Shown here one piece after another: positions 31,443 through 45,169 of a stretch of DNA of 64,000 nucleotides. Origin of the DNA: Macrocybe gigantea (Eukaryota > Basidiomycota > Agaricomycetes > Agaricales > Callistosporiaceae); contig SJRY01000165.1 in the NCBI GenBank assembly GCA_011319805.1, positions 1-64,000 of the forward strand. Direction: 5' to 3'. Below the pieces are notes generated by a model. The model saw only the letters and a program-made list of their open reading frames with translations. It made no database searches and had not been told where the DNA came from. Numbering within the stretch: the first letter of the stretch is position 1; each line of letters begins with the position of its first letter. The position numbers were made by a program, and so were the translations under genes.

Positions 31443-33062
31443 GGAGATGACATGGTTTCTAGTTCTGTACCTCTGGCTTCCAGCATATAACCTAGTAGAG
31501 CTGTTGATATCAATTGAAGTATTACAACCATTTTATGATGCTGCAGTAGTCTTTAATTGTGAAAGTGTGAATATCAGAGGGGCTGTGTCTGCTGGATGTT
31601 AAGATAGTGGCTATACTTGTAGATCATGTATCTCTGCGAGACCACATTCACAGGCAAAGCAGGTTCCTCTTATATGCATTTGAGAAGGAACTCAAGCCAG
31701 GTGTTAAAAACACAATCTACTATTCTAATATGCACACTCCTACCAGTTGGGTCAGCTTGTATTTATATCAGCTGCATTGGTTCCTTCCGCATCGCATGCA
31801 ATCATTGCATGCAAGGGCACAGCGAATATCTGGCTTGAGTCACACCTTGGAGTTCCTCAGCAGGACCAGGCAACCACTCTTGCAGAAAATATGACTCACA
31901 TTGTGCATAGATCCTGTGCATTTTGTTTTGCTGCAAGCACTACAAGTACTCATGGTACCCTCCTTGCAGAACAGCATTTTTTGGGTGAGTCCAGCACAGC
32001 ATTTGCTTTTCATGGCTGGAGACTAATGTACAGCAGTGTTTTACTTGCTGCACAGCTATCTGCTTGTGTTCCTTCAAGTGAAGGATGGGTGAGTCTCCAG
32101 TAATAGTAAGCGACATGAATCTTGTTCATTTGCATCATGCAGCACTTCCTTACATTCATTCTGTTTCTGTATGTGCAGGATATAACAAACAAGGTACATG
32201 GTACTTGAAACATATGGACAAATGAGAAGAGGCTGATCAGGGGCATCTTCTCAGTCAGGATCATGTAGGGTGGTGGGCCTTACAGCCATGGAACTTATAT
32301 ATGTGGAGGTCAATAGTTGTGGACTGGACAGCTATACAAGTATCCTGCATTGCAAGATACTATCTGACATGCAAAGAACAAGTATTTGGCATGCCTTGCA
32401 TCCTGTGGACAAAAGCATTTCCTTTAAAAACAACAGATACTGTACCTAGAAATGACCCATATGCCTTCCCGATGACCATTAGTGGCAACAAGTAGAGTAA
32501 AGTAAAGAATTAATCTGATAGCTCAAATGAACATTGGAAAAAAAAGAAGGAAAGGACAAAGGAGAGGCGTGTCACTATGAACGAAGTGTATATTGCATAT
32601 TAGACATGCTCAAGAATGCAGCGATCATCTTGTCAACCTCATCACCAAACATGAACCTGTGTTCACAATTACCATTGTCAAAATGTGCAAATCACGCTGT
32701 GACAGAGCCTCCTCAAAGTACAAGCTCAAGAGTGACATGTGCCCCACGTGCCATGGAGGTGGAGAGAAGTTGGACAGGTTGTACATGCATGATGCTGTGG
32801 ATGCTGTCATGTAGCTGCTCCATGTCAGGTCAGCAGAGGGCTGGCTGGCTGGATGACATGATGAGCGGCTGCATAATAGTGGACTCATTTTTGTGCTCAT
32901 GTACACTGGCATGCTCCTTGGACCTGCTATGGTGACCCTCTGATATCTGGCCTGCCATTGACAACAGGTGGTCTGTCTGCACCACTGGTGGTGTTGTCAC
33001 GGACTCAATGACTGAACAGTTCTTTGGCTGTCACACGAGATGTCAGCACAAGCATTTCCTCA
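31443..33062. other. No recognisable gene
   Basis: Short open frames only (31607-31894, 31747-32103, 32534-32935), none with a recognisable motif. Probably decayed coding or element sequence. Confidence 0.4.
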
Positions 33063-33821
33063 TTATGAACAGTTCTTGCCAGTTCCACCATGATCTGGAT
33101 CTATAGGCAATAATGACCCTAACCACACTACCTCTACCTCAGCTTCTACATCCACCAGAAGCGTCCCAGAGGGCTTGAATGTCTGTATTGGATCCATCGG
33201 GGGTCCTTCTTGAACACAAACTCCAAGCTTGATTCCCCCTGCTTGCTGCCACCATTCAAGTCTGCCATGTTCGGCACCATAATGCTTGACTGCGAGTACT
33301 GGCTGCTCTCTGGCTCCACTGCGAGCTGCTTGTACTCCTTGCTCAGCTGTCGCATGAGGCTTGTCAACCCACTGCCTGTTTGTGGCAGCTACAAATGCAG
33401 CGAGCTCATCGACATTGTAGCCCCCCAGTGATGCCACTGTTGCCGCTTTCCTATCATTGTCCCGAAATGCCCGTGGCCAGTAGCACATGTCGTGGGAGTG
33501 CTGAATGTTGTCTGGGCTGTCAAAGAAGCAGGGTGAAGGCTGCGGTGATGAGTTGTCAGATGCCACACCTGGCAAGAGGCTTAGCCAGTGGAGATCATCC
33601 ATGCTTGAGGTCCAGCGCATCATCGAGGTCACTTCTGAGACCTCCCATGGCAGCATTGACAAGGATGTGAGCATGTGCTTCTGACTCGGATTGCTTGTAT
33701 TTTGCAGTTGCGCAACATATGGCAGATGCAAGACATTATGCTGCACCAGCTGTCTGCACACCTGCTGCAGTTGGGGGAAGCGGGAACCCCTGTCATGTGC
33801 CCTCATTCCTAACAGTGTCAA
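33063..33821 (-). CDS. Hypothetical protein, 252 aa, possibly a pseudogene exon
   Basis: The longest open frame in the spacer that is not an element. Composition is protein-like (VASLGGYNVDELAAFVAATN, LSMLPWEVSEVTSMM), but no domain is recognised and neighbouring minus-strand open segments (34182-34466, 33859-34182, 34936-35175) suggest one larger decayed gene. Treated as uncertain. Confidence 0.3.
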   Translation of the reverse strand: MTLLGMRAHDRGSRFPQLQQVCRQLVQHNVLHLPYVAQLQNTSNPSQKHMLTSLSMLPWEVSEVTSMMRWTSSMDDLHWLSLLPGVASDNSSPQPSPCFFDSPDNIQHSHDMCYWPRAFRDNDRKAATVASLGGYNVDELAAFVAATNRQWVDKPHATAEQGVQAARSGAREQPVLAVKHYGAEHGRLEWWQQAGGIKLGVCVQEGPPMDPIQTFKPSGTLLVDVEAEVEVVWLGSLLPIDPDHGGTGKNCS

Positions 33822-36800
33822 TACCCAAGCTAGGCGCCTTTCTCAGGATCTCCTGCAGTCACACAGCATTTGCCAGCATCTCGCTGATGCTAACCATGTC
33901 CAGGATCATCATCGAGTTGTGCAGTGACTCATGGCCACTCTTGGAAATGAAGGGCGAGTACTGGATCTCGTGTGGCAGGACCTCCCGCACAATGCCAGGA
34001 AACCATGGTGCCCAGATCTTCACAGTCAGAAGAATGTTGCTGTCAGGCCATCCTTGAGCTAGCGCCATTGTTAAACAAATCATGTGATGCCTGGACATAT
34101 GAATGGAGATGCAGCAGGTGCTGTCATTCTGGGCCTTCATCCTGTTGCTGTTCTGGAGCCTTGGCTGCCTGTGAAGATTCACTAGACTTCCTCAACACTG
34201 ATCACCCAAAGGAGTCCGTCGTGGAGCAGCCATGAGAATTGGACAACTTGGACAGCGTCTTGCTCAGCGAGCTCAAATATGCATGGGATATCTGGCTGAA
34301 TGTGCCCATACTGGTGCTGATTGTCTGCAAATTGGACTGCTGTGGCAGACATGGGCATTTCAGCCTGGCTTCTGAGGTAAGCACAGACAGCAAGAAACTC
34401 GAGATTGCTCAGGTCTTCTTTCCACTTTCCCTTGTTCATGAGAGATTTTGAGTGCCTGCGAGGCATGCTTCATGTCTGCTTCTTTTGGAAGGAATGTGTT
34501 GCTCATGCCTGCCATTGCTTATATTCCTTGTCAAGAGTCTCATCTTCTTCTTGGACCCTGCAGGTTTGGGGTAGAGATGGAGCTCCTGAGCTTTTTCATG
34601 TCACCAGCAAATGATCAAACAATGTTGAAAGAGGTTGAGGCGCCGGCACTCACTGCATTTTTTTTTTTTGGAAACTTGATCATCGTCATCTTGGCACACT
34701 TCATGTGTTCACTTCAACTTTTTGCGGCTCCCAAGCCTTCAGTGCATTTGTGGTACCATTGCATGATGAAGTCATTGTACACCAGCAATTGCAGCAGTTA
34801 ATGAGGTGAGGATAGGCCACCTTCTGTGCCAAAATTCAACCTCCCTTAATGGTTCTGTGTGCCAAAGGACTCACCAACATTTTGCCATGTCGAAGCCCTT
34901 CTGGTGGGTCTAATATGTCACTTTAAATTATATGCTCATTTCCTAGGATCACATCTATCACGTGGTATCTGTATCAGCAAGACATGTCTTCCTATTCTGC
35001 CACCAGCTGTTGGGATTGCGATACAGTTGTCATCATGCACGAACTCACTGAAGTGCTTGTTCTGCAGGACTACATCTCTATCTGTGGCAATAACGCGATG
35101 CTGGGCAGATCTGAGGAGTCGAGTTGCAGTTTTGATATTGCTACCTGGCATGTATTCAATGCTATAGTGATGCAACCATAATGCACTACTTGTGCATAGC
35201 TAATAGCTGTCGCACATAACCAAATGCATTGCATGATGGCTCACAGTCGTAATCCAGAGAGGACACAGGAAAGACACTACCTCTGTATGTCATGTGATAT
35301 TCCAAATTAAAAGGTGAAGCTCGAAAGGCGAGAAATCAAGACTTGTGATGTGCAATTCCACAAATGACGTTACTGATAAAATTAGCCAAGGATGACGACA
35401 TGGCAATGAAGAGAGACAATTGGTGGGTGGGCAAACGCGCGCCCATACTCTATGATTTTCGGGCGCTTAAATACACAGTTTGTACTCTGAATTAGTAAAT
35501 AAAAAAATTTCTTCCTTTTATTTTAGCCAGTGGATGGCAGCAGGCGCAGCATCGGCATGACAAGTGACATTGGCATCACGGTCGTATTCCAACAGTTACA
35601 GTGCATATCCCATTCACAGTTGCAATTTTACAGCTTATGACACATTTTGTTAATGTCCATCACACGAGCCTGTCTACCCCTCCCTCTCCATTTTTTCCCT
35701 CCATTAGGAAACCAATCTGTGCCATTCCATGCAGGATAAACATGCAACATCCCATATGCATGACCTGTGACGAACCCTCACACTATCCAATGCAATTCAT
35801 GTTCATCGGAAACGTGGAGTCCACCCCTTCAAGGTAAATAGGTCCACTATATTTGTGCTTCCAGACGAGTAAACATACTTACATAACAACCCAGTCAATG
35901 CTTGACCCCTTGAAGCGGTCAAGAATTTTTTGTTTGTGCTCATTCACCACCTGCCTCACCCTTTCGCAAAGTGTATCAAGCTGGTGCTCTGGAATTGCAT
36001 TGAAGGAGAAGATGTGCATATTTTAAGAGTGCGCATTTGCTGTTAGCGGAATGCAACAAGCAACAATTGTTGTGCTGTGAAATTAAACTCAAAAGCTGCT
36101 CTGTTGTCGTGATGCCATGCACATATCGTGACCCATGGACCACTACAGATGCATAGCTGAATACGATGCATGTTGTCTCACTTGGGACATGCTCATCATG
36201 CCTGGCATCAACACAATGAGCAATGTGATCAGTTTTTCCTTAGCTATTTCACAGCAAAAAAGCATTTATTTATTTTATTTTATTTTTCACAGGAACAGGG
36301 AATACCTTTATTTATTTATTTTCCACTTCAATAAAACTAAGATATAATCCTGTGGCATATCTATTTTCAGCATTAAATACTGATTGCACATTACTAGCCA
36401 TTAATCAATATCACCTTTTTTATGCAGAAAAAACTTGAAGAAAGGTGATATTGCCTGTATGTATTTCTACCAGTTTAAGCTATTATAGACCTCAGATTGA
36501 TATTCTCAAAAATTTTAGAAATAAAGTGGAAGTGGATCTTAGTAGCTTTCTCCCATGGTTTTACCTACTGGCCACAGCAGTGTATCATGTCTCATGCATA
36601 TGTTTGTCATGTGAATGTGTTCGTTGTCAAGATAACAATTGGTTTTGTAACAGTGCACATGGATTGAATGGAACTCTCCACCATGTCAAGCTGAGCAAGC
36701 TCTTTACATTTGCAGACTTATTTGGTTCAGAACTTGAAATAATATCTCAGAATTGATAGGTAACCTAGTGATGTCAAAACTTGCACTTGAAACACTTGTA

Positions 36801-36939
36801 CTGGATGTGTGGTTGATATTGACTATCCTGCCTGTGTGATATGATTCTTCTGTACTGAATCGTGATGCAAAGGATGTAGAAGTGCCCCACATAATTGCTT
36901 CAAGTTCTTTCTTTGAGCTTTGTCTTGCCCCAATGCAAG
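33822..36939. other. Decayed sequence, minus-strand coding traces, no firm gene
   Basis: Between 33859 and 35175 the minus strand has several 60-110-codon open segments that could be exons of a decayed gene together with 33063-33821. From 35176 to 36939 I see only short frames and AT-rich sequence. Confidence 0.35.
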
Positions 36940-38027
36940 TCCTAGAATGGCTTTACAAAGGCAACAAGCATACAGCAATGAGTGGTCCATGCTGCTGATT
37001 GCCGATAAGTCCCAAATTGGCAATTCTGCTCCTGCCTTCAAAATCACCACTGATTACTTGGCTCCCTTAGCACAATTCTGCAGCCTTAGTCATGATCACT
37101 TGCCCAGCACTTGAAATTCCAATGAACTCCATGAGGCTTCCATTCCAGATCTGGGACTTCACCAAACATGTCACATTCTTATGTTTTGGACATTCTGCCA
37201 ATCCTGTATTGCCAATGGCCGATCTGGTAATCCCTCTACCATATGTCACTCCCAATCTACTAATCTCGCCATTCTTAGTATCACATGACCTTACACATTC
37301 CAGTGCTCCTGAAGACCCTGTGCTGCTGCACACTTGAAACAGATGATTTTGAGCAAGTGACTATGTTTCTGTTGCCTTTCTTTTGAAATCTTACAACTTT
37401 GTTTCACTGATTTACTTTATGTTCCTTAGAGTATGTTCATGCTCCACCTTACCATGCATATCACTGGTACCAGGATGTGTTTTACCTATACTTTCACTGT
37501 TTATCTTCTGATTCTGAACAGACCTACATCCTCTGATGTTTCAGCTGTGATACATTCTTTTAAAATCTTATGACTCTTTTTTCTTTCACTTCAAAATCTC
37601 TTGAAATCAGACAATGTCCTTTTCTTATCAGTTTTGAAATTGTACAATACTTTCTTTTCCTTAGTTTTGACTTTGCTAATTCTTCCAATATTCAAAACCT
37701 TTTGTCTATAAAATCCATGTACTTGGCATTTGTAACAACAATATAAAAAAGTTACTGTCTCAGTTTTCAGCAGCCTTCACAGTCTACAAGTCATGTGGAG
37801 TCCTTTGTGTTATCGACCTTGCAATATTGTGCTTGTGTGGAGCCTTTGTGTCAAGTCCATCTAGCAGTATTGTGCTTGTGTGGAGCCATAGTGTCAAGTC
37901 CTGAAATCTAGTGTTCTTGACTTTGTGTGGAAGTTGCCATCATTCCAAGCCCCTGTCAAAACCTGTCATCATTGTTCCTGACATTGCTTGGGATCACAGT
38001 TAAGTCATCCTACATATTCCTGAAATT
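36940..38027 (+). repeat. Dispersed repeat X, copy X1 (uninterrupted)
   Basis: The first half (to about 37475) matches the reversed sequence 23330-22804 and the second half (from about 37470 to 37890) matches 46101-46515. Together they define one repeat. The second half has a TATAAA box near 37708 and a C/T-rich leader, so it may be an LTR or promoter region with the end of a reading frame upstream. 37890-38027 is present only in this copy within the window. Confidence 0.82.
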
Positions 38028-38039
38028 GAGGACATTACA

Positions 38040-38330
38040 CTCATCCACAAGTTCTGAAAGACTCTTGCAAGAGTCTTGATACTCTATCAAGACTCTATCA
38101 GAGCTCTATCAGAAGCCTATCAGAACTGTATGAAGACTGTATCAGCACTCTCATTAAGCAAATGACAGTTTTGATTCAGTTCTGATCCAGTCTTGATACA
38201 GTTCTGATAGGCTTCTGATAGAGTTCTAGTTCTGATATGAATAATCAGAAGTCAAGCCTAGAGTTCTGTTAGACTATTGATACATCTGAACAGAAGGCAG
38301 AGTCAATCAAGAGTCTCAAAAGTTCCTTTA
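38040..38330. repeat. KDZ-2B left subterminal repeat array
   Basis: Repeats of the CTATCAGAACTGTATCAAGA type; mirror of 22500-22790. Confidence 0.8.
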
Positions 38331-38348
38331 CTCCATTATATTTATTAT

Positions 38349-38437
38349 AAAAACAATACCTGGCATTACCAGGATTTGAACACCTGCACAGGCCAACCAG
38401 AGCAATGAGAGCATTTAACTGTTATGCCAGCAGGGCT
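38349..38437 (-). ncRNA. tRNA-like pol III-type module in KDZ-2B
   Basis: Identical inverted copy of the module at 22394-22482: A-box-like sequence at 38411-38429, B-box-like at 38372-38384, T5 terminator at 38349-38353, all read on the minus strand. Confidence 0.52.
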
Positions 38438-38481
38438 CAAAAGGCTGGGATCACAAAAGCAACATATTATGTCTGGATCAC

Positions 38482-39705
38482 ATGCCACCTTACATGGTCA
38501 TTGTTGACCCAGATTCACATCCAGCTTCTTTTCCACCACCATGCACTTTCCTTCCTCCTTCCCCCGCCCTCACTCCTGCCTCCCCCACTGACAACCACAC
38601 TCTGTCCCTGTCCCTGTTCCCGCTGCCCACCATGACTCAAGCCAGCTGCCCAACGCTATATCGACGGGCACACAACACGGTGCCCAGCCACTACAACGGG
38701 CGCAAGCACCACCTCAATGAGGGGGCACCACAACGGCCAGGGCCAGCGGGTGCACGAACAGCCACACCCAGCTGCCACTTCAACCGCCACCCGCTACATC
38801 ACCAGGCACCCCACCGCCTATGCCCACTCAACATGGTGCCTAGCCAACCCAGCAGGTGCCACCACCATGTCAACAGGCACCCAGTGCCTGCGTCCACAAT
38901 GGGCGCTACTGCCATGGCAAGAGCGGGCCAGCTGCCATGTCAATGATGCCTGTTCCCACTATGTCAATGCCAGCCGCCTCCACCATGTCAACAAATGGGG
39001 GCCACCTGCCATGTCACCGCCCAGAACAGCCATCCAACACACCCAGATCGGCCCCAATCTGCCCGATCCGCCACCTACCATGTCACCCAAATGCCTGCAC
39101 CTGCCCTTGAGTGAGTGTGCGGACAGCACCCCATCCGCCACCCGCCATGTCGCCCAATGGCCCAGCACCTGCCTAGCCCACCTGCCACATCAGCCAGCCA
39201 GCCACGAGGGTGCCACATCCCTGCTGCTCGCCCAGCCACCCACCATGTCAAATGGCCCAGCGCCTGCCCCAATGCCCAGTGCCTGCACCATCCACCACCA
39301 GCCACATCACCCCAATGCCCAAGCCCACCCTCAAGTGGTTGTGCAGATGGTGCCTGCCCCATCTGCCACCTGCCACATTGCCCAATGGCCCAGCGCCTGC
39401 CCAGCCAACCTGCCATGTTAGCCAGCCAGCCACGAGAGTGCCACACCACTGCCACCCACCCAGCCACCTGCCCAGCCACCTGTCCAGCCACCTGTCACAT
39501 CAGCAAGCCAGCCACAAGGGGTGCGATGCCGCCACCCCCTGCCCAGCCATCGGCTGCAGCTGCCCACCCACCACTTCAACGATTTCTTTTTTTTCCTCTT
39601 TTCTTTTTTTTTTTTTTTTTTTTTTTTTTCCATTTTCTTGCTGTAGAGGTCCATGACGATGACCTGCAGCACCTCCTTACAAACAGGCAGCAAAGGCTGC
39701 CTTGA
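38482..39705. repeat. C-rich repeat block of KDZ-2B
   Basis: Inverted copy of 21126-22349, with repeats of the CCACCTGCCACATCA / CCAGCCACCTG type and a long T run at about 39600-39629. Overlapping long open frames in three phases are composition effects. Some differences from copy A are at CpG sites. Confidence 0.8.
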
Positions 39706-39930
39706 TTGTTGGGGGTGCTCTGGGCCAGTCTGGGGCTTAGACCCTTGATCTAGATCCCAGACTCTTGATTAGGGTCTGGGTCATGTGATTTCAGGCCTGA
39801 GTGCCCGAAATTTGATGTGAGGCTGTCACATAAGGCTGGCAGTCGATGCTCCCTTTCCTTCTTTTCCCCCACATTCTGCCACTCACTGTCTCCTTGTTGT
39901 TTTTGTCTTCATTGCTCTTTCCCCACTGCC

Positions 39931-42900
39931 ATGCCCTCCAAATCCACCAGATCTAAGGCTCAGAGCACTGCACCTTTGTCTTCTGGGCCCAGGACTTGCT
40001 CTGCTGGACTTCTCCCAGCAATTACAGCTGCTCCCTTGTCTTCTGGGCCCAGGACTCGCTCTGCTGGCCCCCCTCTTGATGAGGCTGTGCTTCCTGGCTC
40101 TGGCAAGAAGTCTTCTGCAGCATCCAATGCACCTGATGCCCCTTCTATGGCTAGGCCCAAATCTCATCAGGGCAAAAACAAGTATGTAAATTATTCTTTT
40201 TAATTATGAATCACTTAACTCCAACTTTGGAACAGGAAAACCTCAGTCCAACATTTTCAGGAAGATGAGGTGATGGAACAGGCTGGACTGCCAGCTCATT
40301 TGACAAGGTATTTTTTGTGTTTTTATCTTTATTTAAATTTCTATTAATGTTTTCCAGGACTGAACAATCCCTTGAGAGTAGTGGCATATCAGTTGCTCCT
40401 CCTGAATGAGCCCGATCGACATCTGCCACCATTCTGCCTGCATCTCACAAACCTGCTAGGCGCATTCACCGCTCGGAAATTCAAGAAATTCAAAATAGGG
40501 ATGATATTACTATGAAAGATACCACTGCCAGTGGTTAGTGTTTTTATTCCTGGATACCATTGATAACCTTCTCATCATTCTCATTTTTTAGATGCAAATA
40601 AGAATGAGGCTCATGGTAAATCATTTTTATTCTTTATTTTTACATTGTTTTTTTTTTAATTGCTTTTTATTTAACTTATAAATAGCTGAAAAATTGGATG
40701 ATATGGAGGATATTGAAGAGAACAAAGAACCTGATCAAGGTATTTGTTTATCATTTTTATAAGTCTTCAGATTTACTTATATTCAAGCAGATAATCAATC
40801 TGATGAGTTTGAAGATGATGATGATGCAAAAGAGTCTGACAAAGGTTTGCTTTGTTTGCTTTCAATCATAGCAGTTGATATAATTTTTTTTTTTTCAGAT
40901 AACTCAGACGATATTGAGAAGGACAAGTCTGACAGTATTGCTTTTCTTTTCAAATTTCAAAGTATAATTACTGATGACTAGTCTAGTTGAAGATGATCAT
41001 GATTCTGCTATGGAAGATAATGATGGTAATATTGATGCTGACAACATCACTACTGGCACTGGTTTGTTTTTTTTTTTTTTTTTTGAAATGAAATGTAAAT
41101 GAATTTACACCTAGTTTTAGACAAAGAAAATGCAAAATCTGATACTGAGTCTGAGCAGGATGCTCAATCTGCTGATAAATCAGGTATATTTCAATCATTA
41201 ATCATTTTGTTGACAATTCTAAGTCATTTTATGATTATAGAGCATGATAAAAATGTTTTGCAAGGTAAAAAATGACTTGTAAATTTTTTGGGCATTGGCA
41301 TAACTAAAATTCAAAATTCTAGGAATTGATATAACACCTACAAAGGCCAGGACAGCAAAGCGAGGGCATGTCTCCAGCCCTGAGTCGATCAAGATCACCA
41401 AATCCCCTGTTCATCGAGGTAAAATCAGCCAGCGATCAATTTCACATACATCTGCATCATCAACATCTCTTCATCAAACATCAGAAGCATCTAAGCCTCC
41501 TTCTTCTGATGACAAGGCATCACCAATTGAACCTCAGGGTTCATTCAAAGCAACAGGAGGTAATGCTCACAGCCAAGCCTTAGGGAATGCCATCAATATA
41601 GCTGACACAGGTTTTTTGTTTTGCTATTTCTCATCATAAATCATCTCATAAAAATTGTAGATCACTTTTCCAATGCTCAAGAAGTCCATCCATGACTCAA
41701 AGGCTGTATCTTTGTTTATAGGACTCATGAGCATAATCCCAATGATGCATCAGTACGTGAGGTCAACATGAGGGAGACCTTGGGCCCTCTTTTGCAAGAC
41801 TTGGCAAATTATTTGCCCTTTATCCAAGGTATTATCATGTATTTTTTATATCATTGTTTCACTCCAATTTATCATTGATTTTTAGAGAGCCAAATCTATG
41901 CTTTTGAAGATGGCTTTTGGTTTGCCAAGGGTGATTATTTGTATGCTGTTAGAGATGATCCTCCCATTCTTTGGGCTAAAGAACAAGAAAAACTGACTTT
42001 GACTCTTCTTGCAGTAATCAATTCAAGTCCATAATATTGAACTTTGCTAATTTAAATTCTAGGAACATGATGGTATTCAACATGGTACTATTCCCATTCA
42101 GGGGATGTCTGGAGCATCAACTTCTAGCATTCGTCCTGGTCCATCTACAACCAACTCTATTCTAGCGACTTTGTCACCTTTCCAGCAGCGTTTTCTTGCT
42201 GCTATAGAAGTTACAGATGCAACTTTGGCATCAAACAAGTGGGACTTGTGTCTTACCTATCGAAAATGGGATGCAATCATTGAAGGATGGAAGAAATTGC
42301 AATGGATGGCTGATGAGGGGACTTGGACTGAAACAGTATATTTTAAATCTTTTCTTAGATATGTTTGTAAGTCTTTTTAACAGATTCCAACTCAAGAAAT
42401 ATTAATTGACCTCATTTCATCCAAAGGCCCATTTTTTAGCAACTATCAGACTGTTTTTCCTGAGGTGATCAGACACAATGATATTTTGGACTGGCTCAAG
42501 GGGAAGTCAGACATCACAAATGAAGATATTTTTGGATCTGCAATACCAACGTTTGCAAAATTGAAAGAGGTTTTGACTCAGTGTCAAAAGGATGCACACA
42601 AAGCCAGTAAGGGCAAAGGAAAGGAAATGGTGGCTCTAAAGCAGAGATTGTTGCGTCAGAAGTCCAAAAAGGATAGGCAGTGAGTTGATACAGACAATGT
42701 AAATTACAAGAGTTTTATGTCATTCTGATTGTACAATCTATAGTTGTCAATTGCTTTGGCTGTTGTGCTATGTCTTGCTTGGATATTGGGGCTTTGATTA
42801 CCCCTGGATTTTTTGCCTGCTGGGATTGTGTGGATTTGGTATATTGGATTGCCAGGCCATTTTTGGGCTTTTATGGAATGGCATTAAATGCCTCTCATCG

Positions 42901-45152
42901 CAAGGCAGTGCCACATTGGGTTTTTGGATTGTGGCTATGTTTTTGCCTGTTGCACAAGCAGCTCCAGAGTTGGAAGCCTTCCCAGACATTACATTCAAGG
43001 CTTTTGCAAGACTTATTGATGAGCAATTCAGCTCAAAAATCTCACTGGTGACTGTTCTTATGCTATTATTCTCATTATTGGAGAATTCTGACTTACTTAA
43101 TCTGCATTTTGCACAAAAAAAGACTACAACTGGCTGGATGACAGCACTGGCTCATATTCTTAAAAAGAATCTGCCAGATGAGGGCAAGACACTTTTGCAT
43201 TCCAAAGAACGGGATTGTCTAAGGCTATCTGCAGGCCAAGCCAACAACATGATAGCATTCAAACTGGGTGCTCTTGGACAGCTTTTATTTCCTGATCGAA
43301 AGGCCAAAAAGATAAATCTTATCTCTGCTCAAGCTGTGCATGTTATTTGTCCTCAAACAAGCCTTTGTGAAAATATGGAATGTAATGGCTCTCCACTGGC
43401 TCAAAATACTCGTGCTTGAGATATTTCTACTACAATGCTCATAAAAGGTGCTCAGCTATATCAGAATGCTGCTGTTCTGAGTGGCAAATGTGATATGTGC
43501 AAGACTCTTTATTATGCAGATCACAAAAGTATTATATCTGCAAATACTGGAGATGACAAAATCCAGACTCAAGTATTTCTCAATAAGGCCACTTATCTGA
43601 AAGTTGGCAAGAATCTCTGGATAGATCGCATTTTTAGAAATGCCATTGTCAATACTGTATATAATTTCCATGCCTCTATCCAGGCAATTGCTGCATTTTG
43701 GAATGAAAGCTTTTTTGATGACATTGGAATCAATATTTCAAGAAGACAGGTCTGGAGTGGCTATGTTAATGAAACCATTCATCAAATTGCTGCTGCTTCT
43801 GATACAAAAATCGAAACTCTGGATTCAATTTCCTTGAATGAAGTAACCAAGCAAGCATTTGAAGTACTTGGTGAATCTGGTATTATTAGAAGTGCAGAAA
43901 ATCATGCTTGTAATGAATGTGCTCATCCATACAAACAGGTTGCTGATAGGATAAACTGGAGAAGATTCTGCAGCAACAGTTGGGATTGATGAAAATTGTG
44001 CAGTTCTACAATTAGTTGGAGATGATGCTGATTTGGCTATTCAAGATGCAGCTGAAGCTAGAGCTTGTGCAGCAACTGCTATAGATGTTGATGATGATGC
44101 AGAAGCAATTGAATCAAATGCATTTGTTCAAATGGTGGTCATGGATGGAATTGTTATGGGGCCAACATTTTGTGCATATGAAAATTGCACCAGTGAACTG
44201 GCAAATGCAAAAAATGGGGTCTTTTGCACTGTGCATGAATATGAATTTCGAGATAGATGTCGCATCAAAGGCTGTTCCAACAACAAGGTTGGCAATACCC
44301 AGACATGTAATGACCATAGGAAGAAATGGTACTCTCATGTCACATGATTTGGTCAGCAGACTCTACTTGGAATTTGTCATTTGATAAGATGAACAGAGGA
44401 AGAAGCTCAAGACTGGCTTCCTTCAACTGGTCAAAGACTAGTTCCAAGACATGATGATAATGACGATTCAAATGCAAGCAATTATCACAAAGATAATTAT
44501 TTCTCTGCTGCACGTTCATACTGTGTGGAAACACTTTGCCTACCCTGTGGTGTTGTTGTGGCATGGACAAAATTCTTTAAAGCAGAATCACCCACAAATA
44601 TTCTAAACTGGTTGAACCAAGTATATCAAGTTCCAGATACAAGACCAGATTATATCTATATTAATAAAGCATGCCAAGTGCTAAGAACAGCAATCCAAAA
44701 TGGTTCTTGGGAGATATGGAGTCAAACAACATGATTTATTGTTGATTCCTATCATTATATCAATCACTGTGTTAAAGATTACCTCTGTTGCAAATGGTGC
44801 AATCCTGCACCTCTCAATGGATCTGCACCAAACCTTGTCAGTGTGGAATATGATGCATCTGGAAATCCACATTACAAGTGTGCATTCAATACTCAAGTAA
44901 GCATTGATTTCTTATTATTATTACCTTTCTAAATCTCTTTATACCTAGGCCTGTGAACAGTTGAATGCATGGCTTGGAGGATTCCAACTCATCCTCAACA
45001 AGATGACTATGCATAACTTCAATCGGACAGTTCATTCTTTATTATACTTGCATACTCAAAAGGTGATCAAAAAGAAGGACAATCAGGGAATTGTTATTTT
45101 GGAAGATGAACCTGAAGAGCTTGGAGTTGAAATAGACAGAGCAGACTTGTAA
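39931..45152 (+). pseudogene. KDZ-2B transposase pseudogene
   Basis: Exon 1 starts at ATG 39931; small acidic exons follow to about 41600. Main parts: 42105-42380, 42380-42683, 42751-43419 (membrane-like LLWLLCYVLLGYWG stretch, then CPQTSLC), 43435-43989 (CDMCKTLYYADH), 44010-44347 (CAYENC cluster), 44525-44900 and 44949-45152. Inactivating changes shared with copy A: TGA at 43417, 44345, about 44386 and 44732 in place of expected CGA, and an extra A near 43955. Copy B keeps the frame at about 42895 that copy A has lost. The intron 44897-44948 is absent from KDZ-1. Not translatable into active transposase. Confidence 0.85.
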
Positions 45153-45169
45153 TTAGTAAAGGACTTGTA

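Noticed and set aside
38482..39705. Proline/histidine-rich proteins of 130-230 residues in overlapping frames (also on the other strand and at 21126-22349 and 6309-6983)
   Set aside because: Long frames in three or more phases at once arise from GC-rich repeat composition; no start context, introns or homology support them.
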